From: Pseudomonas putida
GTDB lineage: Bacteria > Pseudomonadota > Gammaproteobacteria > Pseudomonadales > Pseudomonadaceae
DNA: 64,000 nt
Direction of reading: 5' to 3'
Assembly: GCF_009883635.2 (NCBI RefSeq)
Contig: NZ_CP026115.2
Span: 2,852,001 to 2,916,000, forward strand
Shown here: positions 19,647 to 28,032 of the stretch, one piece after another
How the letters are laid out: every line of letters starts with the position of its first letter
How positions within the stretch are numbered: the stretch's first letter is position 1
Notes under the pieces: model-generated
Database searches by the model: none
What the model saw: only the letters and a program-made list of their open reading frames with translations
Told to the model about the DNA's origin: nothing
Made by a program: the position numbers and the translations under genes

Positions 19647-19928
19647 ATGAACAGCCCGAGCGCAATACGCAATCAGCGCGAGGAAGGGCGATTGACCGTG
19701 CAATGGCAGGATGCCGAGCAGGTCATCAGCCACACTCGCCTGCGCGGTGCCTGCCCCTGCTCGCAATGCCGCGCTGCCCGCTTGCGCGGCGTGATCGGCG
19801 TGGTGCAGGACGATGTGCGAATAGTGCGCATCGAGCCGCAAGGTTACGGTGTGCAACTGCAGTTCAGTGATGGGCACCAGCGGGGCATCTACCCCTGGGA
19901 ATACTTGCGCGGGTTGGGGGTGGCATAG
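19647..19928 (+). CDS. DUF971 protein
   Basis: 93 aa, the stand-alone form of the domain found at the N-terminus of gamma-butyrobetaine hydroxylases and next to Mrp/ApbC-type Fe-S carriers. It has a cysteine cluster C36-P-C38-S-Q-C41 in LRGACPCSQCRAARLRG and the family ending RGIYPWEYLRGLG. The start at 19647 has GGAG at a normal distance; ATGs at 19632 and earlier are less well placed. It is the last gene of the GntR-flavoprotein operon, only 29 bases after the HEAT gene. A role in Fe-S or metal handling for the neighbouring ferredoxin is plausible but unproven. Confidence 0.85.
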   Translation: MNSPSAIRNQREEGRLTVQWQDAEQVISHTRLRGACPCSQCRAARLRGVIGVVQDDVRIVRIEPQGYGVQLQFSDGHQRGIYPWEYLRGLGVA

Positions 19929-19992
19929 CTGTACTCCCTGGCTCACCTCGGGTCGGAGCAGCTTCTGGGCTTTGCAACCGAGGAGCATGAGC

Positions 19993-22164
19993 ATGACCGA
20001 CCCCTACCAGCAGAGCCTCGATTGGCTCAAGGACGCCAAGGCCATCGTGAAAAAGGCCCGGCGTTTGCGCGAGGCATTTCCCGATCTGCATTCGCTGGCG
20101 CACGAGCAGGCAAGCGCTTACCTGTCTAGGCAAACCGGCACAACACTGGACCCCGACCGGGTGTGGTGGCACCACTTTCGTACCGGTGACAATCGCCGAG
20201 CCCAATGTTTCACGGGCTGGACTCACCACCATCCTCCGATCAGCTCACTGACCTTTACCGAGCTGTGGATCAGGCGGCTGGATGTCGAGTTGCAGGATGA
20301 GGATGCCGAAACGATCTTCCGCTTGAATGGCTTTTACCATGAAGGCCCGCAAGCTACGGCATACGGTGCGCATAATGAGGTGCAGCTTGACCCGGTGAAG
20401 GTCAGGAGCCATTTCTGGGAAATCGACTTTGCCGGCGTGGTGCGTGAGCGTACGGATAGATTCTGGCGCAATGAAGGCCGGGATCTGCCGATGCTGCTGA
20501 AGGTTCGCTTCATCGCCGCCATCGAGAGCAGCCTTGCCGATGGCCATATCACTTCCGACGATCGCCAGCGGTTATGGGGCTGGATGGGGCTGGAGGCTGG
20601 CAAGCGCCTGAGCCTGGCGAGCTTGACTGGCCCCGGCGGCAGTGGAGCTTACTCGCTTCGGTACTATTCGATGCACGGTGGTGGTCACCTGCTGACCTTC
20701 GCTATTCGCAGTGGCCGGTTCCTTTTGTACACCCCGACTGCGGACGTGCCACTGCGTGCATTCGATGACGTGGCAGCCCTGCGCGCCTGGGTAGCCAGGC
20801 GTTTGCACGGGGACGATGGCCAGAGGTGGTACGACTCCCTGCACAGGCCCTACGACCAGGTCGATGAGGCTGCGCGCAAGGCTGGGCTGGAGCGGCTGCG
20901 CGAGCGCAGCGGAACGGGGCCGGTGCCCCACTGGCCGTTCGGCCTGGGTGCCGAAGTCTCTCGGCCGCTATTCGAGCAGATGAGTGAATGGGTCAAGGAT
21001 GACATCCAGGCCAGCCACCGCGTTCTGGTCTCCAACAGCGACCTGCACAAGCAGTTCTGGCGCCATGAACTGGGAGTAGCGATTGCCGTGCTGAGTGTAT
21101 TCGCGCTCGCGTGGCAACCCTTTGGCATGGTGCTGTTCTTACTCGGCAGCGTTCGCCTGGGGCTGGATATCGATGCGCTGTTGCAGGCGCCTACCAAGGC
21201 TCAGCGCATTGAAGCGTTCACTTCAGCCCTGAGCGACCTCCTGGTGATGGCGTTTTCGGTATTCACGGTGTTGCCCAAGGGCGCTCCGGAACAGTGGGAT
21301 ACCTACATGGAAGTGGATGACACCTCCAGCGACCTGGTTTCGCGCTCCGTGCGCCAGCGTCACCGAGGCGTGCTGAACCAGGCCGACCTGCCCGAGTTCG
21401 AGGGGCATATGGCGCCGATGGACGAATTCGGTACGCCACATGTCGAGTGGCAGGGCAAGCGCTTCTACAATTTCAAGCACGAAGGCGAGGTGCACAACAA
21501 CCTGATCGAGCAGTACAGCAACCACATGGCCAAGGTCAACGACGTGTTCAGTATCGGCAGGCAACGCCTGGCGGCGATACCCGAAGACGAGCTGCAGGCA
21601 TACCTCGACAACCTGCTCGACTCGATGGAACAACTTCCAGCAAGCGGCGCCAAGGTGCTATGGCGCGGAGGCTGTGGCCCGCGTGTGACCATCGGGGCAC
21701 GCTGGCGAGCCGGGGCAGTCCGTCAAGGTGATGTGCTGGTCAGCACCGACCTCACATCCTTCACCGAGAGCCCGTACATCCCGCGCCGGTTCATGCTGCC
21801 CAAGGAGGCGGTCGACCTGCCGCTGGAACAGGCCGCAGAGCACTTCGACGACAACACGGTGTTGTACGAACTGCTTGCCGATGGCCAGGCCAGCGGCGTG
21901 CCGGTGGCATCCCTGTCGTTGAACTGGCAGGAGGCTGAGGTGCTGTTCACGCCTGGGCGCTACTTCCGGATCGAATCCGCCAGCCAGATCAGCGGCACGC
22001 ATTACCGCTTCCTGCGTATCCGCTTGAGGGAGGTCGCGAAGCCCATGGGCAAACCGGCCTACGCCATGCGCACCGGCTTGCCCTTCGACCGCCAGGCTTA
22101 CCAGCAGCTGGTGCAGCATGATGCCGTGGTCGAGCGTTTCTTCCCGGCAGCGGATTGGACCTAG
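19993..22164 (+). CDS. Predicted toxin/effector: DUF6543-like N-terminus with C-terminal ADP-ribosyltransferase domain
   Basis: 723 aa. AGGAG at 19981-19985 suits the ATG at 19993 (7-base spacing) better than the ATG at 19987. Residues ~40-290 have the layout of the DUF6543 dermonecrotic-toxin-type N-terminal domain (SSLTFTELWIRRLDVELQDE; LNGFYHEGPQATAYGAHNEV; RFLLYTPTADVPLRAF). Hydrophobic segments lie at ~360-392 and ~412-427. The C-terminal ~170 residues show an arginine-type ADP-ribosyltransferase triad: R558 in KVLWRGGC, a T588-S589-F-T-E-S593 motif in the STS position, and E647-A-E649 in WQEAEVLFTPGRYFRI. No signal peptide and no adjacent immunity gene are visible. It stands alone between DUF971 and atsC and overlaps the atsC end by four bases. 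The enzymatic assignment is mine from motifs only. Confidence 0.72.
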   Translation: MTDPYQQSLDWLKDAKAIVKKARRLREAFPDLHSLAHEQASAYLSRQTGTTLDPDRVWWHHFRTGDNRRAQCFTGWTHHHPPISSLTFTELWIRRLDVELQDEDAETIFRLNGFYHEGPQATAYGAHNEVQLDPVKVRSHFWEIDFAGVVRERTDRFWRNEGRDLPMLLKVRFIAAIESSLADGHITSDDRQRLWGWMGLEAGKRLSLASLTGPGGSGAYSLRYYSMHGGGHLLTFAIRSGRFLLYTPTADVPLRAFDDVAALRAWVARRLHGDDGQRWYDSLHRPYDQVDEAARKAGLERLRERSGTGPVPHWPFGLGAEVSRPLFEQMSEWVKDDIQASHRVLVSNSDLHKQFWRHELGVAIAVLSVFALAWQPFGMVLFLLGSVRLGLDIDALLQAPTKAQRIEAFTSALSDLLVMAFSVFTVLPKGAPEQWDTYMEVDDTSSDLVSRSVRQRHRGVLNQADLPEFEGHMAPMDEFGTPHVEWQGKRFYNFKHEGEVHNNLIEQYSNHMAKVNDVFSIGRQRLAAIPEDELQAYLDNLLDSMEQLPASGAKVLWRGGCGPRVTIGARWRAGAVRQGDVLVSTDLTSFTESPYIPRRFMLPKEAVDLPLEQAAEHFDDNTVLYELLADGQASGVPVASLSLNWQEAEVLFTPGRYFRIESASQISGTHYRFLRIRLREVAKPMGKPAYAMRTGLPFDRQAYQQLVQHDAVVERFFPAADWT

Positions 22165-23024
22165 AGGGCGATCAGTTCAGGCCGCAACCCTTCCACCCGG
22201 CGCGCTGGCTGCGGCAGGTAGCCGCCGTCGCCAGTGATCTGGTGCAGGACCTTCTCGCGCAGTGCATGCAGGGCCACGCCGGTGCGCAGGCGCGGGTGGG
22301 GCAGGTCGATTTCCACCACCGACTTGATCCGCCCGGGGCGCGGCTCCAGCACCACCACCCGGTCGGCGAGGTAGGTGGCTTCCTCGGCATCGTGGGTCAC
22401 CAGCAGGGTGGTGATGCCGGCGCGTTCGCGGATGGCCAGCAGTTCGTCCTGCAGCTGCTGGCGGGTCAGTGCATCGAGCGCGCCGAAGGGCTCGTCCAGC
22501 AACAGGATGCGCGGGCTGGCCACCAGGCCACGGGCGATTGCCACGCGCTGGGCCATGCCGCCGGAGAGCTGGTGCGGGTAGGCCGACTCGAAACCGACCA
22601 GGCCTACCAGTTGCACGAACTCATGCACACGCCGGGCGCGTTCACCTTGGGTCAGGTGTTCGTTGACCAGGCCCAGGGCGATGTTCTGCTCAACCGTCAG
22701 CCAGGGGAACAGGCGATGCTCCTGGAACACGATGCCGCGCTCGCCGCCGATACCGCTGACCGCCTGGCCATCGACGTGGATGCTGCCGCTGTAGTCGGTG
22801 TCCAGCCCGACCAGCAGGCGCAGCAGGGTCGATTTGCCGCAACCCGAGGCGCCAACGATGGCGATGAACTCGCCTTCGTTGATGGCCAGGTTGAAGTTGC
22901 GGATGGCCTCGAGGGGCTGGCCATCGACGCTGAAGACTTTGCCGACACCTTCGAAGCTGACCAGCGGCGGCGTGGTGTCGGCCTGATTGGCCGTGAGCAG
23001 GTGTGAAGCATTGAAAGCATTCAT
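22161..23024 (-). CDS. atsC: ABC transporter ATPase for sulfate esters (AtsC-like)
   Basis: 287 aa of the SsuB/TauB/NrtD class. Walker A GASGCGKST, Q-loop GIVFQEHRLFPW, signature LSGGMAQRVAIARGL, Walker [14 protein letters not shown], and H-loop LLVTHDAEE are all present. It energises import through the double permease encoded just upstream, whose stop it overlaps by four bases. Gene context (atsK, the substrate-binding gene and sftR nearby) rather than the sequence itself supports the sulfate-ester assignment. Its own stop overlaps the toxin gene stop by four bases in convergent orientation. Confidence 0.85.
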   Translation of the reverse strand: MNAFNASHLLTANQADTTPPLVSFEGVGKVFSVDGQPLEAIRNFNLAINEGEFIAIVGASGCGKSTLLRLLVGLDTDYSGSIHVDGQAVSGIGGERGIVFQEHRLFPWLTVEQNIALGLVNEHLTQGERARRVHEFVQLVGLVGFESAYPHQLSGGMAQRVAIARGLVASPRILLLDEPFGALDALTRQQLQDELLAIRERAGITTLLVTHDAEEATYLADRVVVLEPRPGRIKSVVEIDLPHPRLRTGVALHALREKVLHQITGDGGYLPQPARRVEGLRPELIAL

Positions 23025-24625
23025 GCGGTTCTCCAGCGCGTAGCGCGTGATTCAAGGCGTTGGCCGAGGGTGCCCAGCAGGGCGCCGATCAGGCCGATCA
23101 GGACCATCGCGGCCATGACCTGGTCCATGCGGAACAGTTGCTGGGCGCCGATCATCAGGCTGGCGATGCCGCCGTCCGAGGGCATGAAGTACTCGGCACC
23201 GATGGTACCCAGCCAGGCGTAGATCAGTGACAGGCGCAGGCCGGCGAATATCGCCGGTGCGGCGCCGGGGAGCACCAGCAGGCGCAGGCGTTGCCACAGG
23301 TTCAAGCGCAGTGTGCGCGCGGCTTCGCCCAGTTGCGGTGAGAGGCTGGCGATGCCGCGCTGGGTGGCGATCAGCAACGGAAAGAACGCCGCCAGGCCGA
23401 CGAACACGTTCTTGGCTCCTTCGCCGAGGCCGAACCAGGCCGTGAGCAAGGGTACCCAGGCAAACAGCGCCACTTGTCGCAGGGCCGAAAAACTTGGCCC
23501 GAAGAGGCGTTCGGCGTTGTGCGACAGCCCCAGCAGCAGCCCGCTCAGCAAGCCGCTGCCGCCGCCCAGAAGCAGGCCGGTCAGGGTACGCTGCAGGCTC
23601 AGCAGCATGGCTTCTGGCAGCGAGCCATCGGCCAGCCCACTGAACAGGGTGCGCAACACGTCCAGCGGGGAAGTGAGGATGTTCGGGTCGATCCAGCCGA
23701 AGCTGTTACTCGCCTGCCATAGTGCAAGCAACGCAATCGGTAGCAGCAGGCTCTGCCAGCCCCGTGGCACTGGCCCGCGCTGTTGTTCACCGGTGGCTGG
23801 TTGCGGCCAGTACAGCAGGCGTTTTTCCAGGGTCGAGAAGCCACGTTCCAGCAGTGCGCCAACCAGGCCAATCACCAGGATGCACAACAGCACCAGATCG
23901 AGCATGAACAGTTGCCTGCCCCAGACCATCAGGTAACCGATGCCTTCGCTGGAGGCCAGCAGCTCAACGGCGAGCAACGAGGTCCAGCCTGTCGCCAGGG
24001 CCAGGCGCACCCCAGTCAGGAAGGCGGGTAGCGCAGCTGGTAGCAGCAGGCGCCGGAACAATAGGTGGCGTGGCAGGCGCAGCGCGGCGGCGGCTTCGTG
24101 CAACTTGGGCTGGGCATCGCGCACGCCGACCAGGGTATGCAAGGTGACCGGTACCACCACGGCCTTCACCAGCACCACCAGCTTGAGCAGTTCGCCGATA
24201 CCGAAGAACAGCATGAACAGCGGAATCCAGGCCAGGGTAGGGATTTGCGCCAAGGCCACGAAGGTCGGCAGCACCAAGGTCTGCGCATGGCGTGAGGTGC
24301 CCAGCCAAGTGCCGAGCAGCAAGCCACTGCCGACGCCCGCCAGCAGCCCCCAGAACAGCCGCTGCAGGCTTATCCACAAGTGCCCCCAAAGCTCACCGGA
24401 GCCAAACTCCAGCGCGCTTTGCCACACCAGCGAGGGTGCCGGCAGGATCTGTTCGCTCATCCAGTGCTGCCGGCTTGCCACGACCCACAGCAGCGCAATC
24501 AAGACTGGCAGTAACCAAGGTAGTACCCGCTCTGCAGAGAAGGCGCGGTCTCTGTAGGAGCGGCCTTGCGCCGCGAATGGGCCGCGTAGCGGCCCCCCCC
24601 GATTCCTGCTCAGAACTCCACTCAT
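23021..24625 (-). CDS. atsB: Double-domain ABC permease for sulfate esters (AtsB-like)
   Basis: 534 aa: two complete SsuC/TauC-type permease domains fused in one chain. The first carries LHEAAAALRLPRHLLFRRLLLP and the second LGEAARTLRLNLWQRLRLLV, the EAA loops that dock the ATPase. Hence one polypeptide replaces the usual permease dimer. The only ATG ahead of the first helix is 24625; from there the first ~25 codons run through a REP-like sequence (24554-24600), and no GTG or TTG lies between it and the first helix. Divergent from atsR across ~300 bases. The symbol follows the P. putida/P. aeruginosa ats loci and is given on context. Confidence 0.8.
   Translation of the reverse strand: MSGVLSRNRGGPLRGPFAAQGRSYRDRAFSAERVLPWLLPVLIALLWVVASRQHWMSEQILPAPSLVWQSALEFGSGELWGHLWISLQRLFWGLLAGVGSGLLLGTWLGTSRHAQTLVLPTFVALAQIPTLAWIPLFMLFFGIGELLKLVVLVKAVVVPVTLHTLVGVRDAQPKLHEAAAALRLPRHLLFRRLLLPAALPAFLTGVRLALATGWTSLLAVELLASSEGIGYLMVWGRQLFMLDLVLLCILVIGLVGALLERGFSTLEKRLLYWPQPATGEQQRGPVPRGWQSLLLPIALLALWQASNSFGWIDPNILTSPLDVLRTLFSGLADGSLPEAMLLSLQRTLTGLLLGGGSGLLSGLLLGLSHNAERLFGPSFSALRQVALFAWVPLLTAWFGLGEGAKNVFVGLAAFFPLLIATQRGIASLSPQLGEAARTLRLNLWQRLRLLVLPGAAPAIFAGLRLSLIYAWLGTIGAEYFMPSDGGIASLMIGAQQLFRMDQVMAAMVLIGLIGALLGTLGQRLESRATRWRTA
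24554..24600 (-). repeat. REP-like sequence inside the 5' end of atsB
   Basis: GTAGGAGCGGCCTTGCGCCGCG followed by an imperfect complement GGGCCGCGTAGCGGCCCC: a variant of the REP core that is normally extragenic. Here it lies within the predicted N-terminal codons of the permease. Confidence 0.7.
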
Positions 24626-24923
24626 CGGCCATCTCTCGAAAGTGTTCCAATGTTATTCGCTTATGGAATTAAAAATTTACATAAGTGACTTTCAAGAGAT
24701 AAGAGCATGCAGACCGTGCATGCGGAACCCTCTCGCCATTGCGTTTTCCTCATATTTTCGATGCGTTTCCCGCAAGCCGCCCTGCGTCCCCCATGAATCC
24801 TCATTTATGTCTTTCAGTTACTAAAAAATGAAGTTTTGATCTTTGTAGGTTCTAACCAGACCTGCCTAGCTTCTGGCCAAAGCGCCGGCCATCGCCGGTG
24901 GCAGCCTGCCAAGGAGCCTTGCC
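24626..24923. promoter_or_regulatory. Divergent control region of atsBC and atsR-atsK
   Basis: 298 bases without a gene, clearly AT-rich compared with its surroundings. At 24653-24685 it contains TTATTC, then TATG and AATTAAAAAT-TTA; nearly the same arrangement occurs at 28033-28065 upstream of sftP. Poly-A/T patches also precede atsR (CTAAAAAATGAAGTTTTGAT, ~24820-24840). A binding site for CysB or SftR (LysR-type) is likely here, but the exact site is inference. Confidence 0.5.
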
Positions 24924-25961
24924 ATGAAAACCCCTTTGCGCCACCTGATCACCGCCCTCGGTCTGGCCTTTACCCTGAACGCCCATGCAGCCGAGCCGGC
25001 CAAGCCGGAAAGCATCCGTATCGCCGTACCCGACCTGAGCGCCGGCAGCAAGCACAGTGCTGGTGGTGTGGTCGATGTACTGCGTGACCAGCAACTGCTG
25101 GAGAAGGAATTCGCCAAAGACGGCATCCGCATCGACTGGCATTTCTTCAAGGGCGCAGGGCCCGTGGTCAACGAAGCCTTGGCCAATGGCCAGGCCGACT
25201 TCGCCTACCTGGGCGACCTGGCGGCGATCGTCGGCAAGGCCAACGGCCTGGACACCCGCGTGCTGACGGCAGGGGTGCGTGGAGTGAAGAGCTATCTGGG
25301 GGTGGTGCCGGGCTCCGGCATCAAGACCCTGCACGACCTCAAGGGCAAGCGCGTGGCGGTGTTCCGCGGCACCGCCAACCAGCTGTCGTTCGCCAGTGCC
25401 CTGGCCAGCCAGGGGCTGTCCGAACGTGACCTGAAAGTGATCAACCTCGACTTCAATGCCGCCAACGCCGCGTTGGCCGCCAAGCAGATAGACGCTACCT
25501 GGGGTCTCTCCAGCCTGCTGTCGCTGCGTGAGCGCGGGCTGGTCGAGCTTCCTGTCAATTCCCGCGACCTGGCCGGCGCCGGCAGCACCCAGGCGGTTTT
25601 GCTCGGCACTGGCGATTTCATCCGCAAATACCCCGAGCTGGTGCAGCGCCTGGTCAATGCCCAGGAGCAGGCCGCCAGCTGGGTACGCGACGAGCATAAC
25701 CGTGAGGCTTATGTCGACCTGGTGGCGAATAACGCCAACTGGCCGCGCAGCATCCTCAGCGATGACCTGGCCAAGGAAGACCTCGCCCATTACTTCGACC
25801 CACGGCTGGACGCCGATTTCGTTGCCCAGCTGCAGCAGGGCGTCGACCTGGCCGCCCGCGAGCGCCTGATTCGCCGTGGCTTCCAGGTTTCCGAGTGGAT
25901 CGAACCCCGCTTCCTCGATGCCGCACTGCAACACCAACAGGCCGTGCAGGCCGCCCGCTGA
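24924..25961 (+). CDS. atsR: Periplasmic sulfate-ester-binding protein (AtsR-like)
   Basis: 345 aa, SsuA/TauA/NrtA-type solute-binding protein. The signal peptide is LRHLITALGLAFTLNAHA-AEP. Family stretches include GPVVNEALANGQADFAYLGD and LKGKRVAVFRGTANQLSFA. Apart from the initiator Met the whole protein contains no Met or Cys, a mark of proteins made during sulfur starvation. AAGGAG lies 8 bases before the ATG. It is followed 35 bases later by atsK, so binding protein and desulfating enzyme are co-expressed, and it faces atsBC divergently. Sulfate ester specificity is inferred from atsK. Confidence 0.85.
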   Translation: MKTPLRHLITALGLAFTLNAHAAEPAKPESIRIAVPDLSAGSKHSAGGVVDVLRDQQLLEKEFAKDGIRIDWHFFKGAGPVVNEALANGQADFAYLGDLAAIVGKANGLDTRVLTAGVRGVKSYLGVVPGSGIKTLHDLKGKRVAVFRGTANQLSFASALASQGLSERDLKVINLDFNAANAALAAKQIDATWGLSSLLSLRERGLVELPVNSRDLAGAGSTQAVLLGTGDFIRKYPELVQRLVNAQEQAASWVRDEHNREAYVDLVANNANWPRSILSDDLAKEDLAHYFDPRLDADFVAQLQQGVDLAARERLIRRGFQVSEWIEPRFLDAALQHQQAVQAAR

Positions 25962-25996
25962 ACCCAAACCTGACCATGACCGCAAGGACCACGACC

Positions 25997-26902
25997 ATGA
26001 GCAATGCCGCCCTGGCCTCCGCGCCACACGCCCTCGAACTCGACATCCACCCCGTTGCCGGCCGCATCGGCGCCGAAATCCGTGGGTTGAAGCTGTCCGC
26101 CGACCTCGATGCCGCCACCATCGACGCCATCCAGGCTGCCCTGGTGAAGCACAAGGTGATCTTCTTCCGTGGCCAGGCTCACCTGGACGACCTTACCCAG
26201 GAAGGCTTCGCCAAGCTGCTCGGCGAGCCGGTCGCCCACCCAACCGTTCCAGTGGTGGACGGCACCAGCTACTTGCTGCAACTGGACGGTGCCGAAGGCC
26301 AGCGGGCCAACTCCTGGCACACCGACGTAACCTTCGTCGATGCCTACCCCAAGGCCTCGATCCTGCGCAGCGTGGTGGCGCCGGCTTCAGGCGGCGATAC
26401 CGTCTGGGCCAATACGGCGGCGGCCTACCAGGAACTGCCCGAGCCGTTGCGCGAGCTGGCCGACAAGTTGTGGGCGGTGCACAGCAATGAATATGACTAC
26501 GCGAGCATCAAGCCCGATGTCGACCCGGCCAAGCTCGAGCGTTATCGCAAGGTGTTCACCTCCACCGTCTACGAGACCGAGCACCCGGTGGTGCGGGTGC
26601 ACCCGATCAGTGGTGAACGTGCATTGCAGCTGGGGCACTTCGTGAAGCGCATCAAGGGCTATTCGCTGGCCGACTCGCAGCACCTGTTTGCGGTGCTGCA
26701 GGGGCATGTGACGCGGCTGGAAAACACCGTGCGCTGGCGCTGGGAGGCGGGTGATGTGGCGATCTGGGATAACCGCGCCACGCAGCATTATGCGGTGGAT
26801 GACTACGGCTCCCAGCCGCGAATCGTTCGTCGAGTGACCCTGGCCGGGGAAGTGCCGGTTGGGGTTGATGGTCAGTTGAGCCGGACTACCCGCAAAGGCT
26901 AA
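25997..26902 (+). CDS. atsK: Alkylsulfatase AtsK, 2-oxoglutarate/Fe(II)-dependent dioxygenase
   Basis: 301 aa, the length and sequence pattern of P. putida AtsK. The enzyme oxidises alkyl sulfate esters at the carbon next to the ester oxygen, giving an aldehyde and inorganic sulfate, with 2-oxoglutarate and O2 as co-substrates. Iron ligands H108 and D110 (NSWHTDVTF) and H264 (ATQHYAVDD) are in place, followed by the 2-oxoglutarate-binding arginines in QPRIVRRV. AAGGA eight bases upstream fixes the start at 25997, giving MSNAALAS; an ATG seven codons earlier is less likely. There is no Met after the initiator and no Cys. It is convergent with sftR across a 45-bp inverted REP pair. Confidence 0.95.
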   Translation: MSNAALASAPHALELDIHPVAGRIGAEIRGLKLSADLDAATIDAIQAALVKHKVIFFRGQAHLDDLTQEGFAKLLGEPVAHPTVPVVDGTSYLLQLDGAEGQRANSWHTDVTFVDAYPKASILRSVVAPASGGDTVWANTAAAYQELPEPLRELADKLWAVHSNEYDYASIKPDVDPAKLERYRKVFTSTVYETEHPVVRVHPISGERALQLGHFVKRIKGYSLADSQHLFAVLQGHVTRLENTVRWRWEAGDVAIWDNRATQHYAVDDYGSQPRIVRRVTLAGEVPVGVDGQLSRTTRKG

Positions 26903-26918
26903 GCCTTGAGGCGGGCCT

Positions 26919-27022
26919 TGTAGGAGCGGGCTTGCCCCGCGAACACCAGCGAAGCTGGTGCCAGACGCTGCAGAGCATGGCACCAGCTTCGCTGGTGTTC
27001 GCGGGGCAAGCCCGCTCCTACA
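26919..27022. repeat. Inverted REP pair with perfect 45-bp arms
   Basis: Arms 26919-26963 and 26978-27022 are exact reverse complements around a 14-base loop. The outer part is the REP core (TGTAGGAGCGGGCTTGCCCC) and the inner part repeats ACCAGCGAAGCTGGTG. It lies between the converging ends of atsK and sftR and would form a strong hairpin in either transcript, so it can serve as a bidirectional terminator or mRNA 3' protector. Confidence 0.9.
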
Positions 27023-27048
27023 GAGATCCCTTCGACTGCTTTATGTCT

Positions 27049-27963
27049 TTATGTATCGGTATCACAGGCTATCAATTGCCTGACCAACCCCTGCGCCAAC
27101 GGCGACAAGCCATACCCAACCCGGCTCACCACCCCGTAGCGGGTATAGAACGCCTCTTCCTGCTCCGCTGCCAGGTCCACCAGTTTCAACGCCACCAGCC
27201 TCCGCTCCATCTGGTAAGGCCGCAAGTTGGCATTGCAGGCGATGCCAATGGTGTCCGAATGCATCACCACGTTCAGCAGCGCATACCCATGCTCGCACTC
27301 CACCGTCGGCAGAAAGTCCTGGCGGCCGCTGAGGTCACTGAGGATCTTGCGGATGTTCGGCGGGCGGAAAGTGGTTGCCAACGGGTAGTCGAACACATCC
27401 CGTGCGCGTACCTCGGCTTGCTCGGTCAGCGGGTGCCCTTCTCGGCAGCAGAAGTGCCAGCGCTGCGGTGCAAGCTTGTGTACGCGGTAATCCGGGTCGG
27501 ACTCGAACTGCCGGGTATCGGCCACGAAGAACTCGATCTCTTCGGCGATCAGTTTGCGGTTCAGTGCCTGCCAGTTATCCACCTGGAAGCAGGTGCGCGC
27601 CGCTGGGTATTCGGCCACGAAGCGCGCTACCGCCCGTGGCACCAGGCCGCCAGCGGGTGCCGGGCCGGAGCCGAAGCGCACCACGCCAGTGGTGGCGCCA
27701 TTGAACTGGTGGATCTCGTTGACCAGGTTATGCGCGCCATGCACCAGGCGCCGCGAGTGCTCCAGCACCAGCAGGCCCTGGCGGGTGGGTGCAAGTTCCT
27801 TGCTGGCGCGGTCGACCAGGCGGCAGCCGATGTTGTGCTCCAGGGTCTGGATGCTGCGGCTGAAGGCCGATTGCGACAGGTTCACCGCCGCGGCTGCGGC
27901 GACAAAACTGCGGTGCTCGACAAGGGCAATGTAGTGGCGCAGCTGACGCAGATCGATATGCAT
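27049..27963 (-). CDS. sftR: LysR-family regulator of sulfate-ester use (SftR-like)
   Basis: 304 aa. N-terminal winged helix with LRQLRHYIALVEHRSFVAAA and VNLSQSAFSRSIQTLEHNIG, then the LysR effector domain. It is divergent from the TonB-receptor gene sftP and convergent with atsK, the arrangement expected for SftR, which in P. putida S-313 controls sulfate-ester genes. The assignment to SftR rests on family plus context. The protein retains several Met and Cys, as a constitutive regulator would. Confidence 0.8.
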   Translation of the reverse strand: MHIDLRQLRHYIALVEHRSFVAAAAAVNLSQSAFSRSIQTLEHNIGCRLVDRASKELAPTRQGLLVLEHSRRLVHGAHNLVNEIHQFNGATTGVVRFGSGPAPAGGLVPRAVARFVAEYPAARTCFQVDNWQALNRKLIAEEIEFFVADTRQFESDPDYRVHKLAPQRWHFCCREGHPLTEQAEVRARDVFDYPLATTFRPPNIRKILSDLSGRQDFLPTVECEHGYALLNVVMHSDTIGIACNANLRPYQMERRLVALKLVDLAAEQEEAFYTRYGVVSRVGYGLSPLAQGLVRQLIACDTDT

Positions 27964-28032
27964 TTTCTACATTAAAACCTTCGGTCAAATGCAATTGCTG
28001 ACAAGGGTGAGTCCCCTTATAAAGGGAGTTAC

